NCBI GenBank assembly: GCA_947172415.1
Contig: OX359197.1
Span: forward strand, 5,023,673-5,087,672
Direction of reading: 5' to 3'
Length of the DNA stretch: 64,000 nt
From: Chondrosia reniformis
Lineage: Eukaryota > Porifera > Demospongiae > Chondrillida > Chondrillidae
Below, one piece after another: positions 22,801-33,435 of the stretch. The notes beneath the pieces were generated by a model. That model did no database searches, was not told the DNA's origin, and saw only the letters and a program-made list of their open reading frames with translations. Numbering within the stretch: the first letter of the stretch is position 1; the number at the start of each line of letters is the position of its first letter. The translations under genes and the position numbers were made by a program.

Positions 22801-25800
22801 TTGGGAATCAAGTACCCAATCAAATTACAGAACATTAAGAAACAATCAATGCATTGTTGACTAAGATAATTCCCTTGTACCTAGTTGGTAAGCTTCCAAA
22901 GTACTTCTGTTATCACATAGTTAGTGGTTAGTGTACAGCTCCTTCTCTTCTTGGGAATGGTAGCATCCTCACTAGGCCAATCTCTCTCCTCTAATGCCAC
23001 CATCATATCCACTGTGCTGTGTGTTTTATTATCATGGATTAACTGTCCCTGACACAAGAGTGATAGGATATATTACCAGACCCTTCTACCTCTAGCCAAT
23101 TAAAAATGGTGGATGGGTCTGGACACCAGACTAGCTCCTACTTGGGTACTTTGGGGAAATCTTTTTGCAAAACTGATTTAATTATGAAAGACTGATATAC
23201 ATTAATCATCCAGATCAGTTCAATACTATTAATCATTATTCAGCATGTCAACTGAGATTTATTGAATGTCCTATTATTGCTTATTTTATATCCACAGCTT
23301 GTCATATTATGTACATTCCCTAAGTATGTATCTTCTTCATTACATTAGAATTTTAAGTATATTATGTACTGAAATTAGAAGTAACAAGTTAGTATGTGCT
23401 AATTTGTACATATACTAAAGGAATTTTCACTTAGTATTATATTCTCTCCATTATCTGTCATAACATCAGCAAACATGCACTAGCAGTATAGTGTATGTAC
23501 ATGTGTATATATATCAATGTATTTGATTGTACACTTGTCAACATTGAAGGTACCAATCCTGTCTAAAGTGAGGCTAAAGAGAGACAAACCTCCTATTCAG
23601 TTGGAAGACAAGGTATGTTGGATGACTGCCACATCATCAGAATCCACTCCTTCTCCCAGGATACCACTCTCACTCTACTTGAGTCATTCTCCTCCCCCAG
23701 TCCCTTCTACTCCACCTACTCTCACTCAGTCTCCTCCCTCAGCCCCTCCCTCCCTTCTACTCCACCCACTCTTACTCAGTATCCTCCCCCAGTCCCTTCT
23801 ACTCCACCCACTCTCACTCAGTCTCCTCCCCCAGCCCCTCCCTCCGTTCTACTCCACCCACTCTCACTCAGTATCCTCCCCCAGCCCCTCCCTCCCTTCT
23901 ACTCCACCCACTCTTACTCAGTCTCCTCCCCCAGCCCCTCACTCCCTTCTACTCCTCCCACTCTTACTCAGTCTCCTCCCCCAGCCCCTCCCTCCCTTCT
24001 ACTCCACCCACTCTTACTCAGTCTCCTCCCCCAGCCCCTCACTCCCTTCTACTCCTCCCACTCTTACTCAGTCTCCTCCCCCAGCCCCTCACTCCCTTCT
24101 ACTCCTCCCACTCTTACTCAGTCTCCTCCCCCAGCCCCTCCCTCCCTTCTACTCCACCACTCTCACTCAGTCTCCTCCCCCTGCCCCTCCCTCCCTTCTA
24201 CTCCACCCCTCTCACTCCATCTCTGTAATTCTGGTAGACATAAGTTGAGGTTCTTCAGCCAAAGAAGAGGAGAAGGGCAGTAGGTCGAGTCAAACCAGAT
24301 GCAGCTTCACTGGAGAGAGAAAGGCAGTTACAGAATATAGCAACCAAAGGAGGTAATGATAATTGGTGTCCACCTGTAGTAGTCTCACTACATAGACCAA
24401 CCTGTTGTGGACTATTATAGAGTGATTCCACAGAGGACACTTTCATCTGTAGTGACCTGCTTAGTGTAGTACATCTCATATACACATATTTAGTGAGCCT
24501 AATTACAGGAGATATGCTTGAGATTATTATTTGATAGTCTCTTCTTCTAGCCACTCAAAACTACATACTGATGAGTCCTAATAAGGACGAAACAGCTGTC
24601 TATGGGTTGACCATCTCTTTGAGTGGCTAAAGGGAGACTCTGGTTTCCATCGAGTGAACTTTGGTTTCATCCTTTTGCTCATTACGCTAGGATTGGATAT
24701 AAATCTATTGCATATACTGCATACATTAAATCTATTGCATATACTACATACTTGTAAGCTCGAAGTCTTAAGAGATATTTCTGTTACAAGGACATTATAC
24801 CAATACGTGTAGACTACATGCAAAACTGTGTACTGAATCCAACATCCAATCTATATAATAACACATAATATACTGAGGCCATCAGCCTACTCATATACTA
24901 CATGTACCAACAATAACAAATGCATACTATTATTGTAATAACGTGCACAAAACAATGGTTTTGACATACTACATCTAGTAAAATCCTATAGGGAAGTCGT
25001 ATATTATTATCAAAATTTGCTTTCAATTTAAACAACTGTCTATGCTTTATGCACACAGGCTCAAATTCATGAGTTGGTAAAATATCAAAATTAATGATGA
25101 CATCATAGCCTCAGATCTTAAAGTCCCCATTTTTTGTGATATGCAAATTGGTTATATTTAATTGACTGCTCTACTGTTTGACTATTTAGTTGTAGAGTTG
25201 TTTAATGTTGTGAGGAAGCAGCAGAAATCTCTTCAAGCTAAACTACAGGAAGCAGGTTCATCTGAAGTAAAGAAATCCAAAGGTACACACATCCAGTTAT
25301 CAGGAGATGCATCTATACGCACCACTCCCTGCGTTCCCACTGGTGTTGCCATCACTTCTCCCTTTAGGAAGGGAGGTCTAAAGATGGAAGGCAGTGTAAA
25401 GCCAGTCTTATGTAGTGTATTAGTACAGTGAAACCTTTGTAATGTGGTCAGCTTAGGGGCAGCTGAAGTTGGCCTCATTAGAGGTGGCTGCATTATAGAA
25501 TGACTTGTGTATAACCTGTATATATGATGTTTGTCAGGACTTTAAGAGCCGAATGTAATTTGTAGATGTACTGCTTACAGAGGTTTTACTGTAATGTAAT
25601 TAAATAATTCATATTTACTGTATTCACTTAATGGTTGTGAGGGACCACAAGAAATGTTCATTTTGTAAATGAGCCTATAGGGGAACTAAACCTGAGAAGA
25701 GCTTTAAATGAAGATACAGGAGTCTTTTCTTCCTTCTTGTCCCTTCTTTTATCTTCTTTTCTACTGGGTCAAACAGCCGTTTCTGGGAATTCCACCCTTC

Positions 25801-26157
25801 ATCAGTGATCCTGGAAGTCATGTCTGCGTGGTGTTATTGAAATGTACATTGTGTTATTTGATGTACTGTACATGTTACAGATCCAAACAGTATGTGTTTA
25901 GTGTTGTGTTTATTGCTTAATTGAGTGCCACTTCTGTAGTGTTGTCTTCTGTTGACAAACATTCATTTGTTGACATGTTAAAGGGAAAACACAAAAGTGC
26001 TCCAGTGAGTGAAGAGAAGAGGAGAGCGAAGGCCTCATCATCGCCAGATGGATTGGAGGAGGAGGAAGATGGACCAGAGAAGACCAGTAAATGGGAAGTA
26101 TTACATTCAGACTTTATGTTAGGAGCTACCATGAAGGACTGGGATAAAGAGACATGA
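19826..26157 (+). CDS. RRP15: RRP15 ribosome biogenesis protein, copy 2 (intact, LINE in intron 1)
   Basis: Exons 19826-19847, 22261-22355, 23550-23612, 24259-24352, 25190-25282 and 25940-26157 have the same lengths and phases as copy 1 and encode 194 residues with nearly the same sequence, including KGVVELFNVVRKQQK and GATMKDWDKE. Intron 1 is enlarged by a 2.1-kb antisense LINE (20015-22096). Intron 3 carries the largest of the CT-rich arrays (about 11 units). Introns 2 and 4 hold hammerhead motifs. All splice sites are preserved, so the gene should be expressible. Confidence 0.9.
20015..22096 (-). mobile_element. 5'-truncated LINE (non-LTR retrotransposon) with long RT ORF
   Basis: A minus-strand frame (22091 to a stop at 20190, over 630 codons) encodes a non-LTR reverse transcriptase. 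It shows NYRGIAI, QYGFRKQRSC, FIDFRKAFDS, QGVKQGCPLSPTLFNIYIND and the catalytic YADD, then a thumb region and a C-terminal Cys-rich knuckle (CQLCNCG...H...C). No endonuclease domain is present, so the copy is 5'-truncated. The 3' end is an (ATT)n tail at 20015-20035. Comparison with the empty site in RRP15 copies 1, 3 and 5 places the junctions at about 20014 and 22097 with at most a few bases duplicated. The absence of stops suggests recent insertion, after the array formed. Confidence 0.92.
22685..22744 (+). ncRNA. Hammerhead motif, degenerate core (RRP15-2 intron 2)
   Basis: Stem I ACCACA/TGTGGT flanks a core reading CGGATGA, TCCC/GGGT stem II, GAAAC, palindromic CAGCTG and GTC. The invariant U of CUGAUGA is replaced by G, which should abolish or strongly reduce cleavage. 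It is a second lineage, distinct in stem I and II from the intron 4 motif. Confidence 0.6.
22868..23190 (+). pseudogene. Fragment of a short secreted-type ORF (RRP15-2 intron 2)
   Basis: This stretch is homologous to the open frame at 39380-39658 in RRP15 copy 4 but is not open here: relative to that copy it has lost bases around the Cys-Cys position and terminates soon after. See that entry for the possible protein. A third copy lies at about 47290-47610. Confidence 0.4.
23690..24232. repeat. CT-rich minisatellite, about 11 copies (RRP15-2 intron 3)
   Basis: This is the expanded version of the 48-bp array in RRP15 copy 1, again ending just before the exon 4 acceptor. Reading through from exon 3 gives a long Pro/Ser/Leu-rich open frame, which is a by-product of the repeat and not part of RRP15. 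Confidence 0.92.
24548..24629 (+). ncRNA. Type I hammerhead ribozyme motif (RRP15-2 intron 4)
   Basis: The motif from the outer stem through GTC is essentially identical to that at 14614-14695: TAGCCACTCAAA, CATA, CTGATGA, GTCC/GGAC, GAAAC, CAGCTG, GTC, TATG, TTTGAGTGGCTA. All consensus core bases are kept. Confidence 0.85.
25676..25815 (-). repeat. Dispersed element with hammerhead-like 5' end
   Basis: On the minus strand the element begins with CACTGATGA, a GGG/CCC hairpin, GAAACGGCTGTTT, continues through a purine-rich stretch and ends GGTTTAGTTCCCCTATAGG. Related copies are at 37028-37140 (minus) and 56665-56800 (plus). It lies in intron 5 of RRP15 copy 2 only, so it inserted after duplication. 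The core CTGATGA and GAAAC boxes fit a hammerhead, but stem I is weak. Confidence 0.55.
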
Positions 26158-26575
26158 TGATATATTCTTGATATGATCAATTAACTGGTAACGAGAAATT
26201 TATTACATAAGTTTACAGACATGTCAATTATGATAACACTCTTAGGACAAAATTGTCCAAATTGTCTACTAGACTTCATCAATCTGATTATTTATTTGTC
26301 ATCTTTATAGCAGTACATCTATTCTTATGGCTAATGTTGATAATTAAATACATAGTTTCTATTAAGGAGAACAACGATACTAACTTGTCTTAATGACTGT
26401 ATTTAAACACACAATAAAAGAAAATCCCAATATGGTTCTCATTTATGGAACGCCATCAGTAACAAAAATAATTTGGCGTTCCATACTCATAGGTTATACA
26501 TTGATTACTTCCGTTAATTCAAAGAGATTCATTATTCAGCATACGCCCCTTTACAAAGCAACTGGGCGTGGACCA

Positions 26576-29500
26576 TAAAATTCTGAAGAAGATCTACAAA
26601 GCGTTCAGTTGAGTTTCAGAGAAGAATGCGATATTCTTAGAAGTGCCAACCATAACAACATTGTGGAATTCATTGGCGTCTACGAAATCGATCTGCAACC
26701 CGTTTTAGTTATGGAATTCATGGACCAAACGTTGCACCAATACTTGAAGAGTCAAAAGGGGAAACTGCTTCTTCCACAACAACTGTACATTTGTGTCCAG
26801 ATCGCTTCCGGTTTGACGTTCCTTCACCTTTACGATCCTCAGATCCTACATCGAGACCTTCAACCGAAAAACGTTCTTCTTAACAGCAACGGGACTAAAG
26901 TTAAGGTGAGCGATCTTGGTCAAGCCAAGTTCAGACCAAGTGACGTAATATACCTTAGTACCAAAGCTCCCGGGTGCATACCCTATATGCCACCAGAAGT
27001 GCTGGGAAGTGGAAAAGCCAGGTTCACATCAAAGGGAGACGTCTTCTCCTTTGGTGTATTAGCTTTGGAAATAGCCACTCAGGACCCGCCCACTTCTGGA
27101 TTGGATAAGATTGGAGCTTTACCTGAGATTGAGAGAAGAGCTGATGATCTGTCAAAGTTACCTGATGACCACCAACTGGAGCCACTTATCCTTCAATGTC
27201 TCAGAGACAACCCAGAGGAGAGACCAGACATTGAGACAGTGAAGATGAAATTACTTATAAAGTACAGTCTAACAGCAGAGCCAATGGAGAAGGTAAGTAT
27301 GATATTAGTATGGTTAATTACTCCAAAGTAAAGTACTTTCAAGGAAGCCCTAGATATGATATGAGGTTTGTTTGTTCTAGAGATGAGGTTTATACGTATG
27401 CTTTTCTATACATGTTACTTTCTGCTTCAGTTTGGCAAAAGATATATCTATTAAGTGCTAGTAGCATGCAGTGGGGATATACTGTACATATATAAACACA
27501 TTGAGCGTCCAAGTTGGTTGGTATTGTACAACTGAAGCTTTGGAAACTGCTTTACTTTAAATTGCTACATATATAGCATTTTAGTCATAACTGTAGAAAG
27601 ATTTCATGTAAAAATAAAATAGTATTAAATGTAGCTACTTGGTTTGGTATATTGATCAGACTTAATTGCAAACAAAATGATCAGAAGTAATATCGACGGA
27701 ATGAATACTACAATAGAAATGGTACCAGAGCATCAGGCATTTAAATTTCTTATCATATAATCTAACTTTACAAAATGAACTCGAAACAGAGGTACATTAA
27801 TGAACTTTGTTTCATTCTTAATCAACTTACAGTTTCTATAGTGATTAAAAGTATCCTGCTTGTTATATGTATTACTGTATCTTTAGTATTTGCACTGTAC
27901 TAAAGTTGAGTTTGTCAGTGACCTATACACTTGTACATTGAGACCTTGCTTATAGAGGGTACCTGATAATGATCCATTTCTGTTCCAGTCTGAACTGCAG
28001 ACACTGAACCAGACTCTCCTTGTTACTACAGTATGCTATAGTCACTGGTCCTGTAACTGATTTTATAGTTTTCAATAGTTACTATTATGTAGTTAATTAA
28101 ATGGATAAATAGATAATTTTAGCAATGTTTTGTGATAGTTTGACCTCTTCATCAGACATTGTGTAACAGAAAATGGTGGCATTAGTTTAAGTGTACCAAT
28201 ATACAAGTCTGTAAAGCTACCACATTATATAATTAATTTCTGACTTTTGCTCTGTATGAGTAGAAACGTTTTCCTAACTCTGTATGTACGTACATATGTA
28301 CTCGATTGCAATCTTAGGGTGTTGCCATGGCAATGTACTTATTAGCCAACTGAATCAGACTGCCATGCTACAGAACATTAAGTAGCTTTACCCATTAAAC
28401 TCAAAGTTGCTTGTTTATATCATCAGTCACCATTGACCCTATAGTATGAGAGTGTTAGTGGATTACATTCATGTAATTCCCTTACTTTAATTTGTCTGTT
28501 GTATATGTGTATTTCTTAAATACAAGCATGTATGTAGTAATGTTGATATTGTAATATTGTATTAACCCAGTGACACAAGAACATGCACTCTATTGGAATT
28601 CACATGCACACTCTATAACAATTTACAGAACTCTTCCTTTCTTGTGCAGGTTGATGATGTCCAATCTTTACAGTTGACCTCATTTCTATTACCAGATCTA
28701 CCCATACCTACTGCCTTTCCCAATGTACTGTGTGACGGTCACTTGGTGTACGTGTTTGGAGGAGTATGTGTGGATATCAAAGATGAGGACAAAGTACAAG
28801 TGTTTAACTCGGAGGAACTCACTTGGACCATTCTCCCACAACCAACACCTCAAGTTCGTTGCCAAGGAGAAATCATTAATAACCAAATAACAATGATTGG
28901 AGGATGGGAATCAGAATCACGTCAGTCTACTAATAAGCTGAGCACCTTGGTGGATAACACTTGGAGAGCAGTATTCCCATCAATGCCCACAAAACGAGCC
29001 AGACCAGCAACACTCTATAAAGATGACATACTCATTGTGGCTGGTGGTCATACTCAGGATAATACGTCATTACAGAGCATAGATGTCATGTGTGTCACTA
29101 CAAAGCAGTGGTCTACACTAGACAACTTTACACTTCCCAGACCTTTACAAAACCATCAACTCATTTCGTGTGGAGATGCAGTTTACATCTGCAATGGAGG
29201 CTACAAAGATGTACTTGACAAAGGGAAAGGCTTATATATACCACTAAAGTCTACCTGGAAGAAGAGTTGGGATGTCCTCAATGAAGCAGTACTCCGTGAT
29301 CACCCAGTGGAAGGAAGACAGTGGATGGAGTTACCATGTCAGACACCATTTTCTTCTTCATCCTCATTTTCCAGCCCACACTCACTCTTCACTGTTGGTG
29401 GTAGAGACAGTAAAGGCCATCCTCAATCAGCTGTTCACATTTATTCTCCATCTCAAAGCAAGTGGGTGTCACTTGGTCAGTTAAAGGTACCTCGTATGAC

Positions 29501-29618
29501 ACTAGGTACTGTACAGCTAGGTGAAAGGGCTTTCTTGGTAGTTGGAGGATGTAATCATCATCGTACTCATAACAAAGATACAATCTTGTCTTCTGTAGAG
29601 TTTGTATATTTTTTGTAA
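26576..29618 (+). pseudogene. Kinase-kelch copy 3, kinase N-lobe deleted, kelch exon open
   Basis: The 5' sequence matches copy 2 up to the base before its start codon's GGG and then jumps to codons for SEEDLQSV. The deletion of about 150 bp removes the start region, glycine loop and ATP lysine. The rest of the kinase exon (to 27292) stays open in frame and keeps HRDLQPKN and DLG. The first in-frame ATG is at 26711 (MEFMDQ), which also omits helix C. The kelch exon 28650-29618 is complete and open (322 codons) and joins in phase. A product could be a kinase-dead C-lobe plus propeller (about 516 residues) or nothing. The kelch loops differ from other copies (Val in blade 1, Trp in blade 2, His in blade 3, Cys in blade 6). 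Confidence 0.8.
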
Positions 29619-29661
29619 TTCTTTTTACTACAAGTTTGCATGTGTTGCTGTAGAATCATTA

Positions 29662-30177
29662 ATTATCGAGCGGTATAGCGAGGTTAATTGTTTCTGTCGC
29701 AAGGGAGTCGGATCGAGGTTGCCCACGCACATAATTGCTTAAAGGTGTGGCAAAGACATTTTTCCCGTTTATTTAGGCCCATAGCTAAATTTTGTGTCAA
29801 GTGTAGATAAAGTTACAAACGGGCTAGAAGACCATCTTACCCTACAGCCTAAAGGGCCAACGATGAGGCATCGAACGACGGTTGACATTTCAATGTAGAC
29901 AACTTACTCGATGCGTAAAAGTGGCTTTAATATTTTCCTTGGTCAAGCGCCCCGAGATCGAGGTTGGGCCTTAGGATAACGTCTATCGTCTCAAAATTAC
30001 AACAAGAACGACGTTAAACTTTCCTGCGGAAAACATTTTTCGATTCACTTACAGGAATAGCGGGGACTACTAATTTCTCTTCGGGACACTCACGAGCAGC
30101 CATATTGACTTCCATATTTTTAATTTAACGATATATCATGTTACATTTCAAAATGGATGGCAGCGTTCACGCCTAGT
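29662..30177. mobile_element. Unclassified ~515-bp insertion between kelch 3 and RRP15-3
   Basis: Alignment with copies 1, 2 and 5 shows that this GC-richer block (beginning near ATCGAGCGGTATAGCGAGG) is unique to copy 3 and splits an otherwise conserved spacer within AT-rich sequence. I see no open frame of note and no clear terminal repeats. It could be a SINE-like element or a fragment of other host DNA. Confidence 0.5.
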
Positions 30178-30303
30178 TTTAATTTATGGTATATAGCCAT
30201 TTTATAAAGTAGACACGTGGGAGAAAAAAAAGGACTAGAGGAAGGCAAAATTAAACTGCAGATCAATAAAGCGTCCTAATTGTCTCCTATACTAGGTCCA
30301 GTG

Positions 30304-33300
30304 ATGAAGGTTGAAGAGATTAGAGGTACTTAAAAAAGGCTGTACGTTCTGTGATATACAAACCGCTCGCAGATCATATAACGAAACAGTGAAGTGCTCT
30401 CTTATAAATGCGAAAAGAAGAAAATCATCCTACTTTAGGTAATTTGAGTAATTGATATTTTAAGATTCAAGTGAAAGGAATTTGATTTACAAGATCATTT
30501 CAAGCTTGTATATATTGGCTTCTAGTATTTTATTTTATTTATTCAGATAATGTCTTCTCCTCTGACCTTCCCAGCTATATACACGTACCGACTGCCTTTA
30601 CTGTTTCATAGTAGTCAGTGATCTCCTTTTACTGAGAGTTAGTGTACAGTCGTGATAGTTTTAACATTCTGTAGATGATAATCATGTGAATGGTGAAACT
30701 GCTATAGTCAGTGTGATGCATAAGATACTCTGTCAGAATGTTGCAGAGAACACAGTGAGCATGTTAACTGTAAATGTACTATTCTTATTATAGTGTATTA
30801 TTGATTAATAGTGCTGAACAAATCTGTAGTATAGTAGTAAGTAAATAAACGTATTACGCCAAACCAGCCAAGTTATTGCTGTCTAATCTTAATTGGCTGA
30901 AGTCAAAAGTTCTATTTTTATATATATTATTTGCTTATCATCATGGCCTTTGCACGGCAGTGTAATTAACTTAGTTTATTGTGAGCGCTCATGCAGTCTC
31001 CCTTAGACTGTAACCTCCATCTTCACTTTTTATGTGTTTCACTTGTGGTGGATTAATATGTACGTAAACTTTGCTTATCATCATAGCCTTCGCACAGCTA
31101 ACTTAGTTTATTGTGACTGCTCAGTCTCTCTTAGACCGTAACCTCCATCTTCACTTATTATCATCCAAACTCACCATCATTAAAGTGTACCACACGGATG
31201 ATCCCAAATGAGTGTGAAACAGCTGTCTGTGGTTCTTTAATGATTGTTTCCCTCTTGTACGTTACTGACAGTCGTTTCTCTCACATGGTGGTTCTCTTGG
31301 GAATCAAGTACCCAATCAAATTACAGAACATCAAGAAACAATTGTATAACATCAGCAAACATGCACTAGCAGTATAGTGTATGTACATGTGTATATATAT
31401 CAATGTATTTGATTGCACACTTGTCAACATTGAAGGTACCAATCCTGTCTAAAGTGAGGCTAAAGAGAGACAAACCTCCTATTCAGTTGGAAGACAAGGT
31501 ATGTTGGATGACTGCCACATCATCAGAATCCACATCCTTCTCTCAGGATACCACTCTCACTCTACTTGAGTCATTCTCCTCCCCCTGCCCCTTCCTCCCT
31601 TCTACTCCATCCACTCTCACTCAGTCTCCTCCCCCAGTCCCTCCCTCCCTTCTACTCCACCCACTCTCACTCCATCTCTGTAATTCTGATAGACATCAGT
31701 TGAGGTTCTTCAGCCAAAGAAGAGGAGAAGGGCAGTAGATCGAGTCAAATCAGATGCAGCTTCACTGGAGGGAGAAAGGCAGTTACAGAATATTGCAACC
31801 AAAGGAGGTAATGATAATCAATGTCCACCTGTAGTAGCCTCACTACATAGACCAACCTATTGTGGACTATTATAGAGTGATTCCACAGAGAACACTTTCA
31901 TCTTATAGTCTCTAATGTAGTGACCTGCTTAGTGTAGTACATCTCATGTACACATATTTAGTGAGCCTAATTACAGGCAATATGCTTGAGATTATTATTT
32001 GATAGTCTCTTCCTCTAGCCACTCAAAACTACATACTGATGAGTCCTAAAACAGCTGTCTATGGGTTGACCATCTTTTTGAGTGGCTAAGGGGAGACTCT
32101 GGTTCCCATCAAGTGAACTTTGGTTTCATCCTTTTGCTTACTGCACTCCACAGGATTGGATATTAAATCTATTGCATATACTACATACATTAAATTTATT
32201 GCATATACTACATACTTGTAAGTTTGAAGTCTTAAGAGATAGCTTTCTGTTACAAGGACATTATGCTAATACGTGTAGACTACATGCAAAACTGTGTACT
32301 GAATCCAACAGCTGGTATCTATAATAACACATATACCGAGGCCATCAGCCTACTCATATACTACATGTAACAATAATAACAAATACAGTACATACTATTG
32401 TAATAACATGCACAGAACAATGGCTTTGACATACTACATCTAGTAAAGTCCTATAGGGAAGTCGTATATTATTATCAAAATTTGCTTTCAATAGTGTCTA
32501 TGTTTTATGCACAGGCTCAAAATCATGAGTGGGTGGGATAAAAATATCAAAATTAATTACAGTCACCCATTTTTTGTGATATGCAAATTGGTTATAATTA
32601 ACTGACTGTTCTACTGTTTGAATATTTAGTTGTTGAGTTGTTTAATGTTGTGAGGAAGCAGCAGAAATCTCTTCAAGCTAAACTACAGGAAGCAGGTTCA
32701 TCTGAAGTAAAGAAATCCAAAGGTACACACATCCAGTTATCAGGAGATGCATCTACGCACCACTCCTTGCGCTCCCACTGGTGTTGCCATCACTTCTCCC
32801 TTTAGGAAGGGAGGTCTAAAGATGGAAGGCAGTGTAAAGCCAGTCTTATGTAGTGTATTAGTACAGTGAAACCTTTATAATGTGGTCAGCTTGGGGCAGC
32901 TGAATTTAGCCTCATTAGAGTTGGCTGCATTATAGAATGACTTGTGTATAACCCGTATATATGATGTTTGTCAGGACTTTAAGAGCCGAAGTAATTTGTA
33001 GATGTACTGCTTACAGAGGTTTTACTGTAATGTAATTAAATATTCATAATCACTGTATTCACTAAATGGTTGTGAGGGACCACAAGAAATGTTCATGTCT
33101 GCGTGGTGTTATCATTGAAATGTATGTTGTGTTATTTGATGTACTGTACATGTTACAGATCCAAACAGTATGTGTTTAGTGTTGTGTTTATTGCTTAATT
33201 GAGTGCCACTTCTGTAGTGTTGTCTTCTGTTGACAAACATTCATTTGTTGACATGTTAAAGGGAAAACACAAAAGTGCTCCAGTGAGTGAAGAGAAGAAG

Positions 33301-33435
33301 AGAGTGAAGGCCTCATCATCACCAGATGGATTGGAGGAGGAGGAAGATGGACCAGAGAAGACCAGTAAATGGGAAGTATTACGTTCAGACTTTATGTTAG
33401 GAGCTACCATGAAGGACTGGGATAAAGAGACATGA
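30304..33435 (+). CDS. RRP15: RRP15 ribosome biogenesis protein, copy 3 (intact)
   Basis: Exons 30304-30325, 30675-30769, 31436-31498, 31714-31807, 32630-32722 and 33218-33435 keep the lengths and phases of copy 1 (194 residues). Substitutions fall in the conserved exon 4 block: GRVKPD is changed to DRVKSD, which alters a Pro conserved with human RRP15. Exon 6 differs by a few Lys/Arg/Val exchanges. All splice sites are canonical. Intron 3 holds a short CT-rich array, and the intron 4 hammerhead has lost part of its core. Confidence 0.88.
31175..31240 (+). ncRNA. Hammerhead motif, degenerate core (RRP15-3 intron 2)
   Basis: Same lineage as 22685-22744, with CGGATGA in place of CTGATGA, ACCACA/TGTGGT stem I, GAAAC, CAGCTG and GTC. 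One stem II position (GAGTG for GAGGG) is also changed. Probably inactive. Confidence 0.55.
31570..31680. repeat. CT-rich minisatellite, about 2 copies (RRP15-3 intron 3)
   Basis: The shortened version of the 48-bp array, ending about 33 bases before the exon 4 acceptor at 31714. Confidence 0.85.
32016..32089 (+). ncRNA. Broken hammerhead motif (RRP15-3 intron 4)
   Basis: The outer stem, CTGATGA and the CAGCTGTC end match copies 1 and 2, but an 8-base deletion removes the 3' strand of stem II and the first G of GAAA. It cannot form the catalytic core. Confidence 0.8.
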
